DNA of 64,000 bases from Streptomyces graminofaciens (GCF_030294945.1 NZ_AP018448.1:10016501-10080500), one strand, 5' to 3'; positions 25,931-34,983 are shown, counted from the stretch's first letter. Numbers and translations: made by a program. The notes: a model not told the origin generated them from the letters alone.

Positions 25931-27319
25931 ATGAAGGCACACGACGGCATGTACATCGACGGCGCTTGGCGGCCCGCCGCCGGTGCCGACGCGATCGAGG
26001 TCGTGAACCCGGCCGACGAGCAGGTGATCGGCCGGGTCCCGGCGGGCACCGCCGAGGACGTCGACGCCGCCGTACGCGCCGCCCGTGCCGCCCTCCCCGG
26101 CTGGGCCGCGACCCCGCCCGCCGAGCGCGGCGCGCTCATCGGCGCCCTGCGCGACGTCCTCGTGGCCCGCAAGGACGAGATCGCGGAGACGGTCACCGTC
26201 GAGCTCGGCTCGCCCCTGAAGTTCTCCGAGAACGTCCACGCCGCCGTACCCGTCGCGGTCGCGGGCTCGTACGCGGAACTGGCGGCGACGTACGCCTTCG
26301 AGGAGAAGGTCGGCAACTCGGTCGTCCACCACGAGCCGATCGGGGTCGTCGGCGCGATCACCCCCTGGAACTACCCGCTGCACCAGATCGTCGCCAAGGT
26401 CGCCCCGGCGCTGGCGGCCGGCTGCACGGTCGTTCTGAAGCCCGCCGAGGACACCCCGCTCGTGGCCCAGCTCTTCGCGGAGGCCGTCCACGAGGCGGGA
26501 CTGCCCGCCGGGGTGTTCAACCTGGTCACCGGGCTCGGCCCGGTCGCGGGCCAGGCGCTCGCCGAGCACGAGGGCGTGGACCTGGTGTCGTTCACGGGTT
26601 CCACGGCGGTGGGCCGGCACATCGCCGCGACCGCCGGGGCCGCCATCAAGAAGGTGGCCCTGGAGCTGGGCGGCAAGTCCGCCAACGTCATCCTGCCGAG
26701 CGCCGACCTCGCCAAGGCCGTGAACGTCGGCGTCGCCAACGTCATGTCCAACTCCGGCCAGACGTGCAGCGCGTGGACGCGGATGCTGGTCCACCGCGAT
26801 CAGTACGACGAGGCGGTCGAGCTGGCCGCGACGGCCGCCGCGAAGTACGGCGACCGCATCGGCCCGGTGGTCAACGGCAAGCAGCGGGAGCGGGTGCGGG
26901 GGTACATCGAGAAGGGTGTCGCGGAGGGCGCGCGCCTCGTCGCGGGCGGCCCGGAATCCCCGCGCGAGCAGGGCTACTTCATCTCCCCGACCGTCTTCGC
27001 GGACGTCACCCCCGACATGACGATCGCGCAGGAGGAGATCTTCGGCCCGGTCCTGTCGATCCTCCGCTACGAGGACGAGGAGGACGCCCTGCGGATCGCC
27101 AACGGCACGGTCTACGGCCTCGCGGGCGCCGTCTGGGCCGGCGACGAGACGGAGGCCGTCGCCTTCGCCCGCCGTCTGGAGACCGGCCAGGTCGACATCA
27201 ACGGCGGCCGCTTCAACCCGCTCGCCCCCTTCGGCGGCTACAAGCAGTCGGGCGTCGGCCGCGAACTCGGCACGCACGGCTTCGCCGAGTACCTCCAGAC
27301 CAAGTCCCTGCAGTTCTGA
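25931..27319 (+). CDS. NAD(P)-dependent aldehyde dehydrogenase
   Basis: 462 residues. [14 protein letters not shown]-type [11 protein letters not shown], the Glu in [10 protein letters not shown], Cys in [11 protein letters not shown] and [10 protein letters not shown] identify an ALDH-superfamily enzyme oxidising an aldehyde to an acid. GGGAGG precedes ATG 25931. The next gene is a zinc alcohol dehydrogenase, so the pair may oxidise an alcohol stepwise to the acid. The operator at 25858 suggests repression by the TetR at 30031. Confidence 0.93.
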   Translation: MKAHDGMYIDGAWRPAAGADAIEVVNPADEQVIGRVPAGTAEDVDAAVRAARAALPGWAATPPAERGALIGALRDVLVARKDEIAETVTVELGSPLKFSENVHAAVPVAVAGSYAELAATYAFEEKVGNSVVHHEPIGVVGAITPWNYPLHQIVAKVAPALAAGCTVVLKPAEDTPLVAQLFAEAVHEAGLPAGVFNLVTGLGPVAGQALAEHEGVDLVSFTGSTAVGRHIAATAGAAIKKVALELGGKSANVILPSADLAKAVNVGVANVMSNSGQTCSAWTRMLVHRDQYDEAVELAATAAAKYGDRIGPVVNGKQRERVRGYIEKGVAEGARLVAGGPESPREQGYFISPTVFADVTPDMTIAQEEIFGPVLSILRYEDEEDALRIANGTVYGLAGAVWAGDETEAVAFARRLETGQVDINGGRFNPLAPFGGYKQSGVGRELGTHGFAEYLQTKSLQF

Positions 27320-27377
27320 GCAGTCCCGACCAGTCCCGACCAGTCCTGGCCAGTCCCGAGCAGTGCCGATCCTTCCC
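27318..27377 (+). repeat. Six tandem 10-bp repeats between ALDH and ADH genes
   Basis: Consecutive 10-mers gagcagtccc, gaccagtccc, gaccagtcct, ggccagtccc, gagcagtgcc, gatccttccc begin inside the ALDH stop codon. A 10-bp period matches one DNA turn. Copy number may vary between strains. Confidence 0.7.
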
Positions 27378-27393
27378 GAGTAGGAGCCCTCAC

Positions 27394-28476
27394 GTGGTTC
27401 GCGCAGCCGTCCTTCCCGCCGTGGGCGCCCCCCTGGAGGTCACGGACATCGACCTCCCCGAACCCGGCGCGGGCCAGGTGCGTGTCCGCCTCGCCGCCGC
27501 CGGGGTCTGCCACTCCGACCTGTCCCTGTCCAACGGCACCATGCGGGTGCCGGTCCCGGCGGTCCTCGGCCACGAGGGCGCGGGCACGGTCGTATCGGTC
27601 GGCGAGGGCGTCACCCATGTCGCGCCCGGCGACGGAGTCGTCCTCAACTGGGCCCCGGCGTGCGGCAGTTGCCATGCCTGCTCGCTGGGGGAGGTGTGGC
27701 TGTGCGCCAACGCGCTGAGCGGGTCGGCCGACGTGTACGCCCGGCGCGCCTCCGACGGCACCGACCTCCACCCCGGTCTGAACGTGGCCGCCTTCGCGGA
27801 GGAGACGGTCGTGGCCGCCGGGTGCGTGCTCCCGGCGCCCGAGGGCGTCCCGCTCACCGACGCGGCACTCCTCGGCTGTGCCGTCCTCACCGGCTACGGC
27901 GCGATCCACCACGCGGCGCGGGTCCGGCCGGGCGAGACCGTCGCGGTGTTCGGCGTCGGCGGAGTCGGCCTGGCCACGCTGCAGTCGGCGCGTATCGCGG
28001 GGGCGTCCGAGATCATCGCCGTGGACGTCTCCCCGGCGAAGGAGGAGCTGGCGCGCGCGGCGGGTGCCACGCAGTACGTGATCGCCTCGGAGAACACATC
28101 CCGCGAACTGCGCGCGCTCACGGCCAAGCAGGGCGTGGACGTGGCCGTCGAGTGCGTGGGCCGGGCGGAGACCATCCGCGCGGCCTGGGACGGCACCAGG
28201 CGCGGCGGCCGGACCGTCGTCGTCGGCATCGGCGGCAAGGACCAGCAGGTCACCTTCAACGCCCTGGAGATCTTCCACTGGGGCCGCACCCTCTCCGGCT
28301 GTGTCTACGGCAACTGCGACCCGGCCCGCGACCTGCCCGTCCTCGCCGAACACGTCAGGAGCGGTCAACTGGACCTGGGCGCCCTGGTCACGGAACGCAT
28401 CTCCCTGGAGGGCATCCCGGCGGCCTTCGAGAACATGCTGGCGGGCAAGGGCGGACGAGCACTGGTCGTCTTCTGA
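27394..28476 (+). CDS. Zinc-dependent alcohol dehydrogenase
   Basis: 360 residues from GTG 27394 (AGGAG upstream). GVCHSDLSLSNG supplies catalytic zinc ligands, GHEGAG follows, and CGSCHACSLGEVWLC is the structural zinc site. The Rossmann motif is VFGVGGVGLATLQ. Oxidises or reduces an alcohol/aldehyde with NAD; the neighbouring ALDH suggests a common pathway. A strong hairpin follows the stop. Confidence 0.92.
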   Translation: MVRAAVLPAVGAPLEVTDIDLPEPGAGQVRVRLAAAGVCHSDLSLSNGTMRVPVPAVLGHEGAGTVVSVGEGVTHVAPGDGVVLNWAPACGSCHACSLGEVWLCANALSGSADVYARRASDGTDLHPGLNVAAFAEETVVAAGCVLPAPEGVPLTDAALLGCAVLTGYGAIHHAARVRPGETVAVFGVGGVGLATLQSARIAGASEIIAVDVSPAKEELARAAGATQYVIASENTSRELRALTAKQGVDVAVECVGRAETIRAAWDGTRRGGRTVVVGIGGKDQQVTFNALEIFHWGRTLSGCVYGNCDPARDLPVLAEHVRSGQLDLGALVTERISLEGIPAAFENMLAGKGGRALVVF

Positions 28477-28482
28477 GCCACC

Positions 28483-28506
28483 GGCTCCGAGCCGCGGCTC
28501 GGAGCC
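28483..28506 (+). terminator. Hairpin after alcohol dehydrogenase
   Basis: GGCTCCGAGCC (28483-28493) pairs perfectly with GGCTCGGAGCC (28496-28506), 2-bp centre, 6 bp after the stop codon. No T-run, as usual in streptomycetes. Confidence 0.65.
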
Positions 28507-28588
28507 GCCACTCCTGCCCGTCGGCGGCGCACCCGGCGTGCGAACGAAAATCAGCTGTGCGAACCCATACGCGCACGACCGTTGACCG

Positions 28589-28610
28589 ACATACCGTCCG
28601 GTCAGTATGT
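28589..28610. promoter_or_regulatory. TetR-type operator before MHS transporter
   Basis: ACATACCGTCC followed directly by GGTCAGTATGT; 9 of 11 pairs match. It ends 38 bp before the start codon. Related sites lie at 45715 and 49725. Confidence 0.6.
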
Positions 28611-28648
28611 TCCCCGGAACGTCCCCGCACCCATCGGAGTGTGCACGT

Positions 28649-29977
28649 ATGGACACCGCTCCCTCCCCAAGCCCCCAGCAGTCCACCACCGCTCCCGGAG
28701 CCCGACACCGCCGCAAGGTGGCCACGGCGGCGGCACTCGCCTCGGCCGTGGAGTGGTACGACTACTTCGTCTTCGGCATAGCCGCGGCCCTCGTCCTCGG
28801 CGACCTCTACTTCCCCGCCGGCAGCGCCTCCGCCGGCGTCCTCGCCGCGTTCGCCACCTTCGCCGTCGGCTTCCTGGCCCGCCCCCTCGGCGGGATCATC
28901 GCCGGTCACCTCGGCGACAAGCGCGGCCGCAAGCCCATGCTGGTCCTCGCCCTCACCCTGATGGGCCTGGCCACGACCGGCATCGGCCTCCTCCCCACGT
29001 ACGAGACGATCGGGATCGCCGCTCCGGTCCTGCTCGTCCTCCTCCGGGTCGTCCAGGGCGTCGCCGTCGGCGCCCAGTGGGGCGGCGCGATGCTGCTGGC
29101 CACCGAGTACGCCCCCGAGGGCAAGCGCGGCGTCTACGGCAGCTTCGTCCAACTCGGCGTTCCCATCGGTGTGGTGAGCGCCAACTCGGTGTTCCTGGTC
29201 ATGGGCGCGACCACCAGCGAGAGCGGGTTCGCGGCCTGGGGCTGGCGCGTGCCGTTCCTGATCGGCCTGTTCGTCCTCGGGCTCGCCTGGTACATCCACC
29301 GCCACGTCGAGGAGACCCCCGAGTTCCGGGCGGCGGAGCGGGCGCTGGCGGAGAAGGAGAAGAGCGAGAAGGGCTCCCCGCTGCGCACGATCCTCCGCGG
29401 CCACCTCGGCACGGTCTTCCTCGCCGGCGGCTCCTTCGCCGTGAACACCGCGACCTTCTACATCCTCATCACCGGCGTCCTCGACTACACCACCCGCGAA
29501 CTGGACATGAACCGCGGCGCCGTCCTCACCGTCTCCCTCTGCGTCAGCCTCACCCAGCTGGTGCTGATCCCCGCCGCCGCGGCCCTCTCCGACCGCGTCG
29601 GCCGCATCAGGATCTACGCGTTCGGCGCGGTCGGTATCGCCCTCTGGGCCGTGCCCCTGTTCCTCCTCATCGACACCGGCTCACTGCTGTGGCTGGCCGT
29701 CGGCACATTCGTCGCCAGCTGCTTCCTCAGCATCATGTACGGCCCGCAAGCCGCCCTGTTCGCGGAGCTGTTCACCCCCGAGATGCGGTACACGGGAGCC
29801 TCCCTCGGCTACCAGATCGCCGCGGTCCTCGGCGGCGGCCTGGCCCCCTTCCTGATGGTCCTGCTCCTGGAGGCGACGGGCACGTCCATGGCGGTCTCCG
29901 CGTACATCATCGGCCTCGCGGTGATCGCCCTCGTATCGATCAAGGTCCTTGCGGGAAGGGCGAGTTCACAGTCGTAA
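28649..29977 (+). CDS. Metabolite:H+ symporter (MHS subfamily of MFS)
   Basis: 442 residues, 12 predicted helices. RRKVATAAALASAVEWYDYFVFG at the N-terminus, HLGDKRGRKPML after helix 2 and RVVQGVAVGAQWGGA are hallmarks of the MHS family, which imports carboxylates, shikimate, betaine and similar solutes with protons. It lies downstream of the ALDH/ADH pair and carries its own operator. Its end is followed by a short palindrome derived from the MITE-like family. Confidence 0.88.
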   Translation: MDTAPSPSPQQSTTAPGARHRRKVATAAALASAVEWYDYFVFGIAAALVLGDLYFPAGSASAGVLAAFATFAVGFLARPLGGIIAGHLGDKRGRKPMLVLALTLMGLATTGIGLLPTYETIGIAAPVLLVLLRVVQGVAVGAQWGGAMLLATEYAPEGKRGVYGSFVQLGVPIGVVSANSVFLVMGATTSESGFAAWGWRVPFLIGLFVLGLAWYIHRHVEETPEFRAAERALAEKEKSEKGSPLRTILRGHLGTVFLAGGSFAVNTATFYILITGVLDYTTRELDMNRGAVLTVSLCVSLTQLVLIPAAAALSDRVGRIRIYAFGAVGIALWAVPLFLLIDTGSLLWLAVGTFVASCFLSIMYGPQAALFAELFTPEMRYTGASLGYQIAAVLGGGLAPFLMVLLLEATGTSMAVSAYIIGLAVIALVSIKVLAGRASSQS

Positions 29978-30001
29978 CCGTCGGCAGCCGGGGCGGCGCC
30001 C

Positions 30002-30034
30002 AGGGCGTGTTTCGAATTTCGAAACACGCCCTAG
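30002..30034. mobile_element. Solo palindrome of the MITE-like family (also a likely terminator)
   Basis: AGGGCGTGTTTCGAA and TTCGAAACACGCCCT flank a single T (30002-30032), then AG completes CTAG (30031-30034). These are two abutted copies of the 17544 element ends without the interior. The TetR stop (minus strand TAG, 30031-30033) is inside the CTAG. Between two convergent genes it should also act as a bidirectional terminator. Confidence 0.65.
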
Positions 30035-30675
30035 GAAATCCGCCGCCCCACCTGCTCGTACTGCAGGGCCAGCCCGTCCAGCAGCGCGCTCAACCCCACC
30101 TCGAACGCCCGCTCGTCCACCTTCTCCTGCTGCTCGGCCAGCAGATGGGCCTGCCCGAGATGCGGATAGTCGGCGGGGTCGTACGCACTCTCGTCGTCCA
30201 CGAACCCCCCGGCGAACGACCCCAGCGCCGCCCCCATGATGAAGTACCGCATCAACGCCCCGATGGACGTGGCCTGCGACGGCGGCCACCCCGCCGCGAC
30301 CATCGCCCCGAACACCGCGTCCGCGACCCGCAGTCCGGCCGGTCGCCGCCCGGGTCCGCGTGCGAGCACCGGCACGATGTTCGGGTGGTCGCGCAGGGCG
30401 GCGCGGTACGACATCGCCCAGTCGTGCAGCGCGCTCCGCCAGTCCCGTCCGTCCTCGAACATCGACAGGTCGATCTGCGCGCTCACCGAGTCCGCCACCG
30501 CTTCCAGGATCTGGTCCTTGGTGCGGAAGTGGTTGTAGAGGGAGGGCCCGCTCACCCCCAGCTCGGCGGCGAGCCGGCGCGTCGAGACGGCCGCCAGCCC
30601 CTCCGCGTCCACCAGCGCCCGCGCCGTGTCGACGATCCGGTCGGTGCTCAGCAAGGGCTTGCGCGGTCGGGCCAT
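30031..30675 (-). CDS. TetR-family regulator
   Basis: 214 residues from MARPRKPLLS; an ATG nine bases upstream (30684) is possible, and neither has a Shine-Dalgarno. HTH at about 8-60 (RIVDTARALVDAEGLAAVSTRR, then GVSGPSLYNHFRTKDQIL). Divergent from an acyl-CoA dehydrogenase with the AAAACTA operator between; the same operator precedes the ALDH gene at 25931, so it may control both. Confidence 0.87.
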   Translation of the reverse strand: MARPRKPLLSTDRIVDTARALVDAEGLAAVSTRRLAAELGVSGPSLYNHFRTKDQILEAVADSVSAQIDLSMFEDGRDWRSALHDWAMSYRAALRDHPNIVPVLARGPGRRPAGLRVADAVFGAMVAAGWPPSQATSIGALMRYFIMGAALGSFAGGFVDDESAYDPADYPHLGQAHLLAEQQEKVDERAFEVGLSALLDGLALQYEQVGRRIS

Positions 30676-30701
30676 GGCGCACATAGTAGGGCTGCGCCGT
30701 T

Positions 30702-30722
30702 AAAACTAGCGGTGGTAATTAA
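30702..30722. promoter_or_regulatory. TetR-type operator, second AAAACTA site
   Basis: AAAACTA, 7-bp centre, TAATTAA. The left half and spacing equal the site at 25858; the right half is degenerate. Lies between the divergent TetR and acyl-CoA dehydrogenase genes. Confidence 0.5.
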
Positions 30723-30743
30723 AAGGTCGAAGGGCGGGGTGCC

Positions 30744-31895
30744 ATGAACCTGGGGCTCAGCGAGGAGCAGACCGCCGTCCGCGCGCTCGCCAGGGACTTC
30801 GTCGAACGCGAGATCACCCCGAACGTCATCGCCTGGGACCGCGCGGAGAACGTCGACCGCGCCATCGTCAAGAAACTCGGCGAGGTCGGCTTCCTCGGGC
30901 TCACGATCGACGAGGAGTACGGCGGCTCGGGCGGTGACCACCTCGCGTACTGCCTGGTCACCGAGGAGCTCGGCCGCGGCGACTCCTCCGTGCGCGGCAT
31001 CGTCTCCGTCTCCCTCGGCCTCGTCGCGAAGACGATCGCGGCCTGGGGCGACGAGGACCAGAAGCGCCGTTGGCTGCCGGGGCTGACGGCGGGGGAGTAC
31101 GTCGGCTGCTTCGGCCTCACCGAACCGGGCACCGGCTCGGACGCGGGCAACCTCGCCACCCGCGCGGTCCGTGACGGCGACGACTACGTCATCAGCGGCA
31201 CCAAGATGTTCATCACGAACGGCACCTGGGCCGACGTCGTCGTGCTCTTCGCCCGTTCGACCGACGCCCCCGGCCACAAGGGCGTCACCGCCTTCCTCGT
31301 GCCCACGGACACCCCCGGCCTGACCCGCCGCCCCATCCACGGCAAGCTCGGCCTGCGCGGCCAGGCCACCGCCGAGCTGGTGCTCCAGGACGTCCGGGTC
31401 CCGGCCTCCGCGATGCTCGGCCCGGAGGGCAAGGGCTTCACCGTCGCCATGTCCGCGCTTGCCAAGGGGCGGATGTCGGTCGCCGCGGGCTGTGTCGGCA
31501 TCGCGCAGGCCGCGCTCGACGCGGCGGTGCGGTACGCGGGCGAACGCGACCAGTTCGGCAAGTCGATCGCCCACCACCAGCTCGTCCAGGAACTCCTCAG
31601 CGACATCGCCGTCGACGTCGACGCGGCCCGGCTGCTCACCTGGCGCGTCGCCGACCTCGTCGACCGGGGCCTGCCCTTCGCCACCGAGGCGAGCAAGGCC
31701 AAGCTCTTCGCCTCCGAGGCCGCCGTACGCGCCGCGAACAACGCCCTCCAGGTCTTCGGCGGCTACGGCTACATCGACGAGTACCCCGTCGGCAAACTGC
31801 TGCGCGACGCCCGCGTGATGACCCTGTACGAGGGCACCAGCCAGATCCAGAAGCTGCTCATCGGGCGGGCGCTGACAGGTGTGTCGGCCTTCTGA
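30744..31895 (+). CDS. Acyl-CoA dehydrogenase
   Basis: 383 residues. CFGLTEPGTGSDAGN, FITNGTWADVVVLFAR, KLGLRGQATAELVLQDVRVP and a C-terminal FGGYGYIDEYPVGKLLRDARVMTLYEGTSQIQ-type ending (given in parts here) identify an FAD-dependent short/medium-chain acyl-CoA dehydrogenase. The catalytic base is expected as the Glu in YEGTS. It carries out the first oxidation of acyl-CoA breakdown. Its promoter holds the AAAACTA operator shared with the ALDH gene. Confidence 0.93.
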   Translation: MNLGLSEEQTAVRALARDFVEREITPNVIAWDRAENVDRAIVKKLGEVGFLGLTIDEEYGGSGGDHLAYCLVTEELGRGDSSVRGIVSVSLGLVAKTIAAWGDEDQKRRWLPGLTAGEYVGCFGLTEPGTGSDAGNLATRAVRDGDDYVISGTKMFITNGTWADVVVLFARSTDAPGHKGVTAFLVPTDTPGLTRRPIHGKLGLRGQATAELVLQDVRVPASAMLGPEGKGFTVAMSALAKGRMSVAAGCVGIAQAALDAAVRYAGERDQFGKSIAHHQLVQELLSDIAVDVDAARLLTWRVADLVDRGLPFATEASKAKLFASEAAVRAANNALQVFGGYGYIDEYPVGKLLRDARVMTLYEGTSQIQKLLIGRALTGVSAF

Positions 31896-31965
31896 GTACA
31901 TCGGAGCCCCCACCTGAGTATCCCGGCGGATGTGGCCGGGGCCACAGCCGCCGACGCTTGTCCCC

Positions 31966-32253
31966 ATGAGTGAGACACCCGTCAAGCAGCAGAGCACGAC
32001 GGCCTTCTACGGCCAGGCCGTCGCCTCCTTCGCCGTCGCCATCGCGGCCACCGCCATCGGCATCTACAACCTGGACGCCAACGCCTGGGTCCGCTCCTTC
32101 CTGGCCATCGCGGTCCTCTACCTGGTGACCTCGTCGTTCACCCTCGCCAAGGTGATCCGCGACCGGCAGGAGGCCGGGCAGATCGTCAGCCGGGTGGACC
32201 AGGCACGGCTGGAGAAGCTGCTGGCCGAGCACGACCCCTTCGAGAAGCTCTGA
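31966..32253 (+). CDS. YiaA/YiaB-family small membrane protein
   Basis: 95 residues with two membrane helices (about 16-36 and 44-63: FAVAIAATAIGIYNL, SFLAIAVLYLVTSSFTL) and a charged C-terminal helix ending KLLAEHDPFEKL. This two-helix arrangement matches the YiaAB domain. Function is unknown. No Shine-Dalgarno precedes ATG 31966. Confidence 0.8.
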   Translation: MSETPVKQQSTTAFYGQAVASFAVAIAATAIGIYNLDANAWVRSFLAIAVLYLVTSSFTLAKVIRDRQEAGQIVSRVDQARLEKLLAEHDPFEKL

Positions 32254-32292
32254 GCACCCCGATCCCGTACGGCACCGTGCTGAGCGGGCACG

Positions 32293-32308
32293 CTAAGCGG
32301 TCGCTCAC
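32293..32308. promoter_or_regulatory. TetR-type operator CTAAGCG/CGCTCAC
   Basis: CTAAGCG-GT-CGCTCAC, near-palindromic, 47 bp before the TetR start at 32355. A perfect relative, CTAAGCA-AC-TGCTTAG, precedes the MaoC gene at 35588. Confidence 0.55.
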
Positions 32309-32354
32309 CTTCGACGGTATGGTGGTGTCAGCCATGGGAAGGGGCGAACGAGCG

Positions 32355-32981
32355 ATGAGTACGGCGGAGGAGACGGCCGGCGGCGAGCCGCAGCCGTGGA
32401 GCGAGGTCACCCCGGACGCGGCCCGGCGGCTGCTCGTGGCCGCCGTGGAGGCCTTCGCCGAGCGTGGCTACCACGCGACGACGACCCGTGACATCGCGGG
32501 CCGCGCAGGCATGAGCCCGGCCGCGCTCTACATCCACTTCAAGACCAAGGAAGAGCTGCTCCACCGGATCAGCCGCATCGGTCACGAGAAGGCGCTCGAG
32601 GTGCTGCGCTCGGCCGCCCGCGCCGAGGGCGGCCCCGCCGAGCGGCTCGCCGAGGCCGTGCGCTCCTTCGTCCGCTGGCACGCCGGACAGCACATGGTCG
32701 CCCGTGTCGTGCAGTACGAACTGGACGCCCTCGGCCCCGAGGCGCGCGCCGAGATCGTGGCCCTGCGCCGCCAGAACGACGCGGCCGTACGCGGCATCAT
32801 CGAGGACGGCGTCGCGGCCGGCGACTTCGACGTCCTCGACGTGAAGGGCACCACGCTGGCCGTCCTGTCCCTGTGCATCGATGTCGCCCGCTGGTTCAAC
32901 GTCGACGGTCCCCGCACTCCCGAGGAGGTCGGGTCCCTGTACGCCGACCTCGTGCTGCGGATGGTGGGGGCCAACAAGTAA
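32355..32981 (+). CDS. TetR-family regulator (acyl-CoA metabolism type)
   Basis: 208 residues from ATG 32355; ATG 32334 is an alternative. HTH about 20-70: RLLVAAVEAFAERGYHATTTRDIA, then GMSPAALYIHFKTKEELL. The ligand domain resembles the KstR2-like group of actinomycete fatty-acid/CoA regulators. The likely autoregulatory site is at 32293, and a related site upstream of the MaoC hydratase suggests that as a target. Confidence 0.86.
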   Translation: MSTAEETAGGEPQPWSEVTPDAARRLLVAAVEAFAERGYHATTTRDIAGRAGMSPAALYIHFKTKEELLHRISRIGHEKALEVLRSAARAEGGPAERLAEAVRSFVRWHAGQHMVARVVQYELDALGPEARAEIVALRRQNDAAVRGIIEDGVAAGDFDVLDVKGTTLAVLSLCIDVARWFNVDGPRTPEEVGSLYADLVLRMVGANK

Positions 32982-33017
32982 CCCTGGGCGCAAGGGAGTT
33001 CAGCCGCGCGTATCTCC

Positions 33018-33330
33018 GTGGTGGGCAGTCGGCCGGCCTTGGTAGCTCTCGGGTGGGTGATCGCGGCCGTGCCGGCGGGGTTGTCCACCGTCGTCACGAA
33101 CGCGATCACCGACATCGGCTCGACGGCCAAGGAGTACGTCACGGGCGGGCTCCAGGACGAAGTCCGCCATCAAGGTCGTCGATGTCACGCCGGTCGTGAC
33201 CAAGCGCTCGTCACCGCTGACCACGACCGCCATCGAGCCGCTCGGAGATGCTGGTGAAGGCCACCGTCGAGGATTACTACGTCGAATACCGGTTCCTGAC
33301 GGCAGCCTCGACGACTTGATCGGAGCCTTC
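33018..33330 (+). pseudogene. Decayed coding remnant in a 600-bp gap
   Basis: Codon-like protein sequence continues only if frames are switched twice: VALGWVIAAVPAGLSTVVTN with GSTAKEYVTGGLQDE, then VVDVTPVVTKRSSPLTTTA, then MLVKATVEDYYVEYRFL. No frame is intact. The gap 32982-33584 is less GC-rich than its surroundings, as expected for decayed or foreign DNA. Parent gene not recognised. Confidence 0.4.
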
Positions 33331-33348
33331 TTCGAAACATTCGAAGAA
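33328..33348. repeat. Perfect 9-bp inverted repeat in the decayed gap
   Basis: TTCTTCGAA, ACA, TTCGAAGAA. It lies 237 bp upstream of the xylanase start in AT-richer DNA and could be an operator or remnant element end. Confidence 0.4.
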
Positions 33349-33584
33349 TTCGTCCGGGGTGCCGATGTGCTATTTCCGGCCTGTTCGATCGGCGCTGATC
33401 CGGCATGGTGGCTATCCGGCGCTGACCAGTATGTATGTGCTCCGACAGGTCTCTTGGGCGATCGAATGTTTCGGAATTGATGCCGAAACCATTGACAGTT
33501 GGCAGGGGCAGACCAACACTGACGCCGTCGATAGTGCTTCGCCATACCCCACCGGCCTCACAAGGACGAGGAGGAAGCACGTAC

Positions 33585-34268
33585 ATGAACCACACACCCG
33601 CACAGCCCATGAGCCGCAGGACGTTCGTCAGCGGTGTAGGCGCCACGGCGCTGGCCGCCGCGGCCACGCTGGCCCTGCCCGGCACCGCTCACGCCGACAC
33701 GGTCGTCACCACGAACCAGACCGGCACCAACAACGGGTACTACTACTCGTTCTGGACCGACGCGCCGGGGACCGTCTCCATGACCCTCGGCTCCGGCGGC
33801 AACTACCGCACCTCATGGAGCAACACCGGCAACTTCGTCGCAGGCAAGGGCTGGAGCAACGGCAGCCGCCGGACCGTGAGCTACTCGGGCACCTTCAACC
33901 CCTCCGGCAACGCCTACCTGACGCTCTACGGCTGGACCTCGAACCCGCTCGTCGAGTACTACATCGTCGACAACTGGGGCACCTACCGGCCCACGGGCAC
34001 GTACAAGGGCACCGTCACCAGTGACGGCGGCACGTACGACATCTACCAGACGACGCGCTACAACGCCCCGTCCGTCGAAGGCACCAGGACCTTCAACCAG
34101 TACTGGAGCGTGCGGCAGTCGAAGCGGACCGGCGGCACCATCACCTCCGGCAACCACTTCGACGCCTGGGCCCGCGCCGGAATGACCCTGGGCAGCTTCC
34201 GCTACTACATGATCATGGCGACCGAGGGCTACCGAAGCAGCGGCAGCTCCAACATCACGGTGGGGTGA
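33585..34268 (+). CDS. xlnC: Secreted GH11 endo-1,4-beta-xylanase (XlnC-like, Tat)
   Basis: 227 residues. The twin-arginine signal MSRRTFVSG ends near GTAHA-DT (residue 37). The catalytic domain is a single jelly roll with nucleophile Glu124 ([11 protein letters not shown]) and acid/base Glu214 ([12 protein letters not shown]), matching Streptomyces lividans XlnC, a known Tat substrate. No carbohydrate-binding module. GAGGAGG lies upstream. The next gene, a polysaccharide deacetylase, begins at the stop codon, so the two form an operon that breaks down acetylated xylan outside the cell. Confidence 0.95.
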   Translation: MNHTPAQPMSRRTFVSGVGATALAAAATLALPGTAHADTVVTTNQTGTNNGYYYSFWTDAPGTVSMTLGSGGNYRTSWSNTGNFVAGKGWSNGSRRTVSYSGTFNPSGNAYLTLYGWTSNPLVEYYIVDNWGTYRPTGTYKGTVTSDGGTYDIYQTTRYNAPSVEGTRTFNQYWSVRQSKRTGGTITSGNHFDAWARAGMTLGSFRYYMIMATEGYRSSGSSNITVG

Positions 34269-34270
34269 CG

Positions 34271-34966
34271 ATGAACTCCTCTTCCCCGCGACTGCCGTTA
34301 CGCCCCCTGGTCACAGGGTTGGCCGTCCTCGCGCTGGCCGCCGCCGGCACCCTCGCGACGAACTCCGCCGCCTCCGCGCGGGCCGCCGCCTGCAACGGCT
34401 ACGTCGGCCTCACCTTCGACGACGGACCGTCCGGCAGCACGCCGGCCCTGCTCAACGCACTGAGGCAGAACGGGCTGCGGGCCACGATGTTCAACCAGGG
34501 CCAGTACGCGGCCGCCAACCCGTCCCGGGTCCGGGCCCAGGTCGACGCCGGCATGTGGGTCGGCAACCACAGTTACACCCACCCGCATCTGACCCAGCAG
34601 AGCCAGTCGGTGATCGACTCGGAGATCTCCCGGACCCAGCAGGCCGTCGCGAACGCGGGCGGCGGCACGCCGAAGCTCTTCCGGCCGCCGTACGGCGAGA
34701 CCAACGCGACGGTGAAGTCGGTCGCGGCCAAGTACGGCCTGACCGAGATCATCTGGGATGTCGACTCGCAGGACTGGAACGGCGCCCGTACGGACGCGAT
34801 CGTGCAGGCCGCCGCCCGGCTCACCAACGGTCAGATCATCCTCATGCACGACTGGTCGGCGAACACGCTCGCCGCGATCCCGCGCATCGCGCAGGGGCTG
34901 GCCGGTCGCAACCTGTGCGCCGGAATGATCTCGCCGCGCACCGGCCGGGCCGTGGCCCCGGCGTGA
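34271..34966 (+). CDS. axeA: Secreted CE4 polysaccharide deacetylase (acetylxylan esterase AxeA-like)
   Basis: 231 residues. A signal peptide ends near ASARAAAC. NodB motifs: GLTFDDGP (metal Asp about 50-51), HSYTHPHL (metal His), RPPYGE, DVDSQDW and LMHDW. The S. lividans AxeA carries a C-terminal cellulose-binding domain; here the protein ends right after the catalytic domain (TGRAVAPA). It starts within 3 bp of the xylanase stop, so the pair should act together by removing acetyl groups from xylan. Confidence 0.92.
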   Translation: MNSSSPRLPLRPLVTGLAVLALAAAGTLATNSAASARAAACNGYVGLTFDDGPSGSTPALLNALRQNGLRATMFNQGQYAAANPSRVRAQVDAGMWVGNHSYTHPHLTQQSQSVIDSEISRTQQAVANAGGGTPKLFRPPYGETNATVKSVAAKYGLTEIIWDVDSQDWNGARTDAIVQAAARLTNGQIILMHDWSANTLAAIPRIAQGLAGRNLCAGMISPRTGRAVAPA

Positions 34967-34983
34967 GCGGAGCGCTCCACCCC

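Noticed and set aside
25897..27393. Open frame running through the ALDH gene into the alcohol dehydrogenase
   Set aside because: It is an out-of-frame shadow of ALDH that happens to join the real ADH frame; ADH starts at GTG 27394.
33196..33480. 94-residue ORF in the xylanase upstream gap
   Set aside because: No ribosome site or domain; it overlaps other frame fragments consistent with decay.
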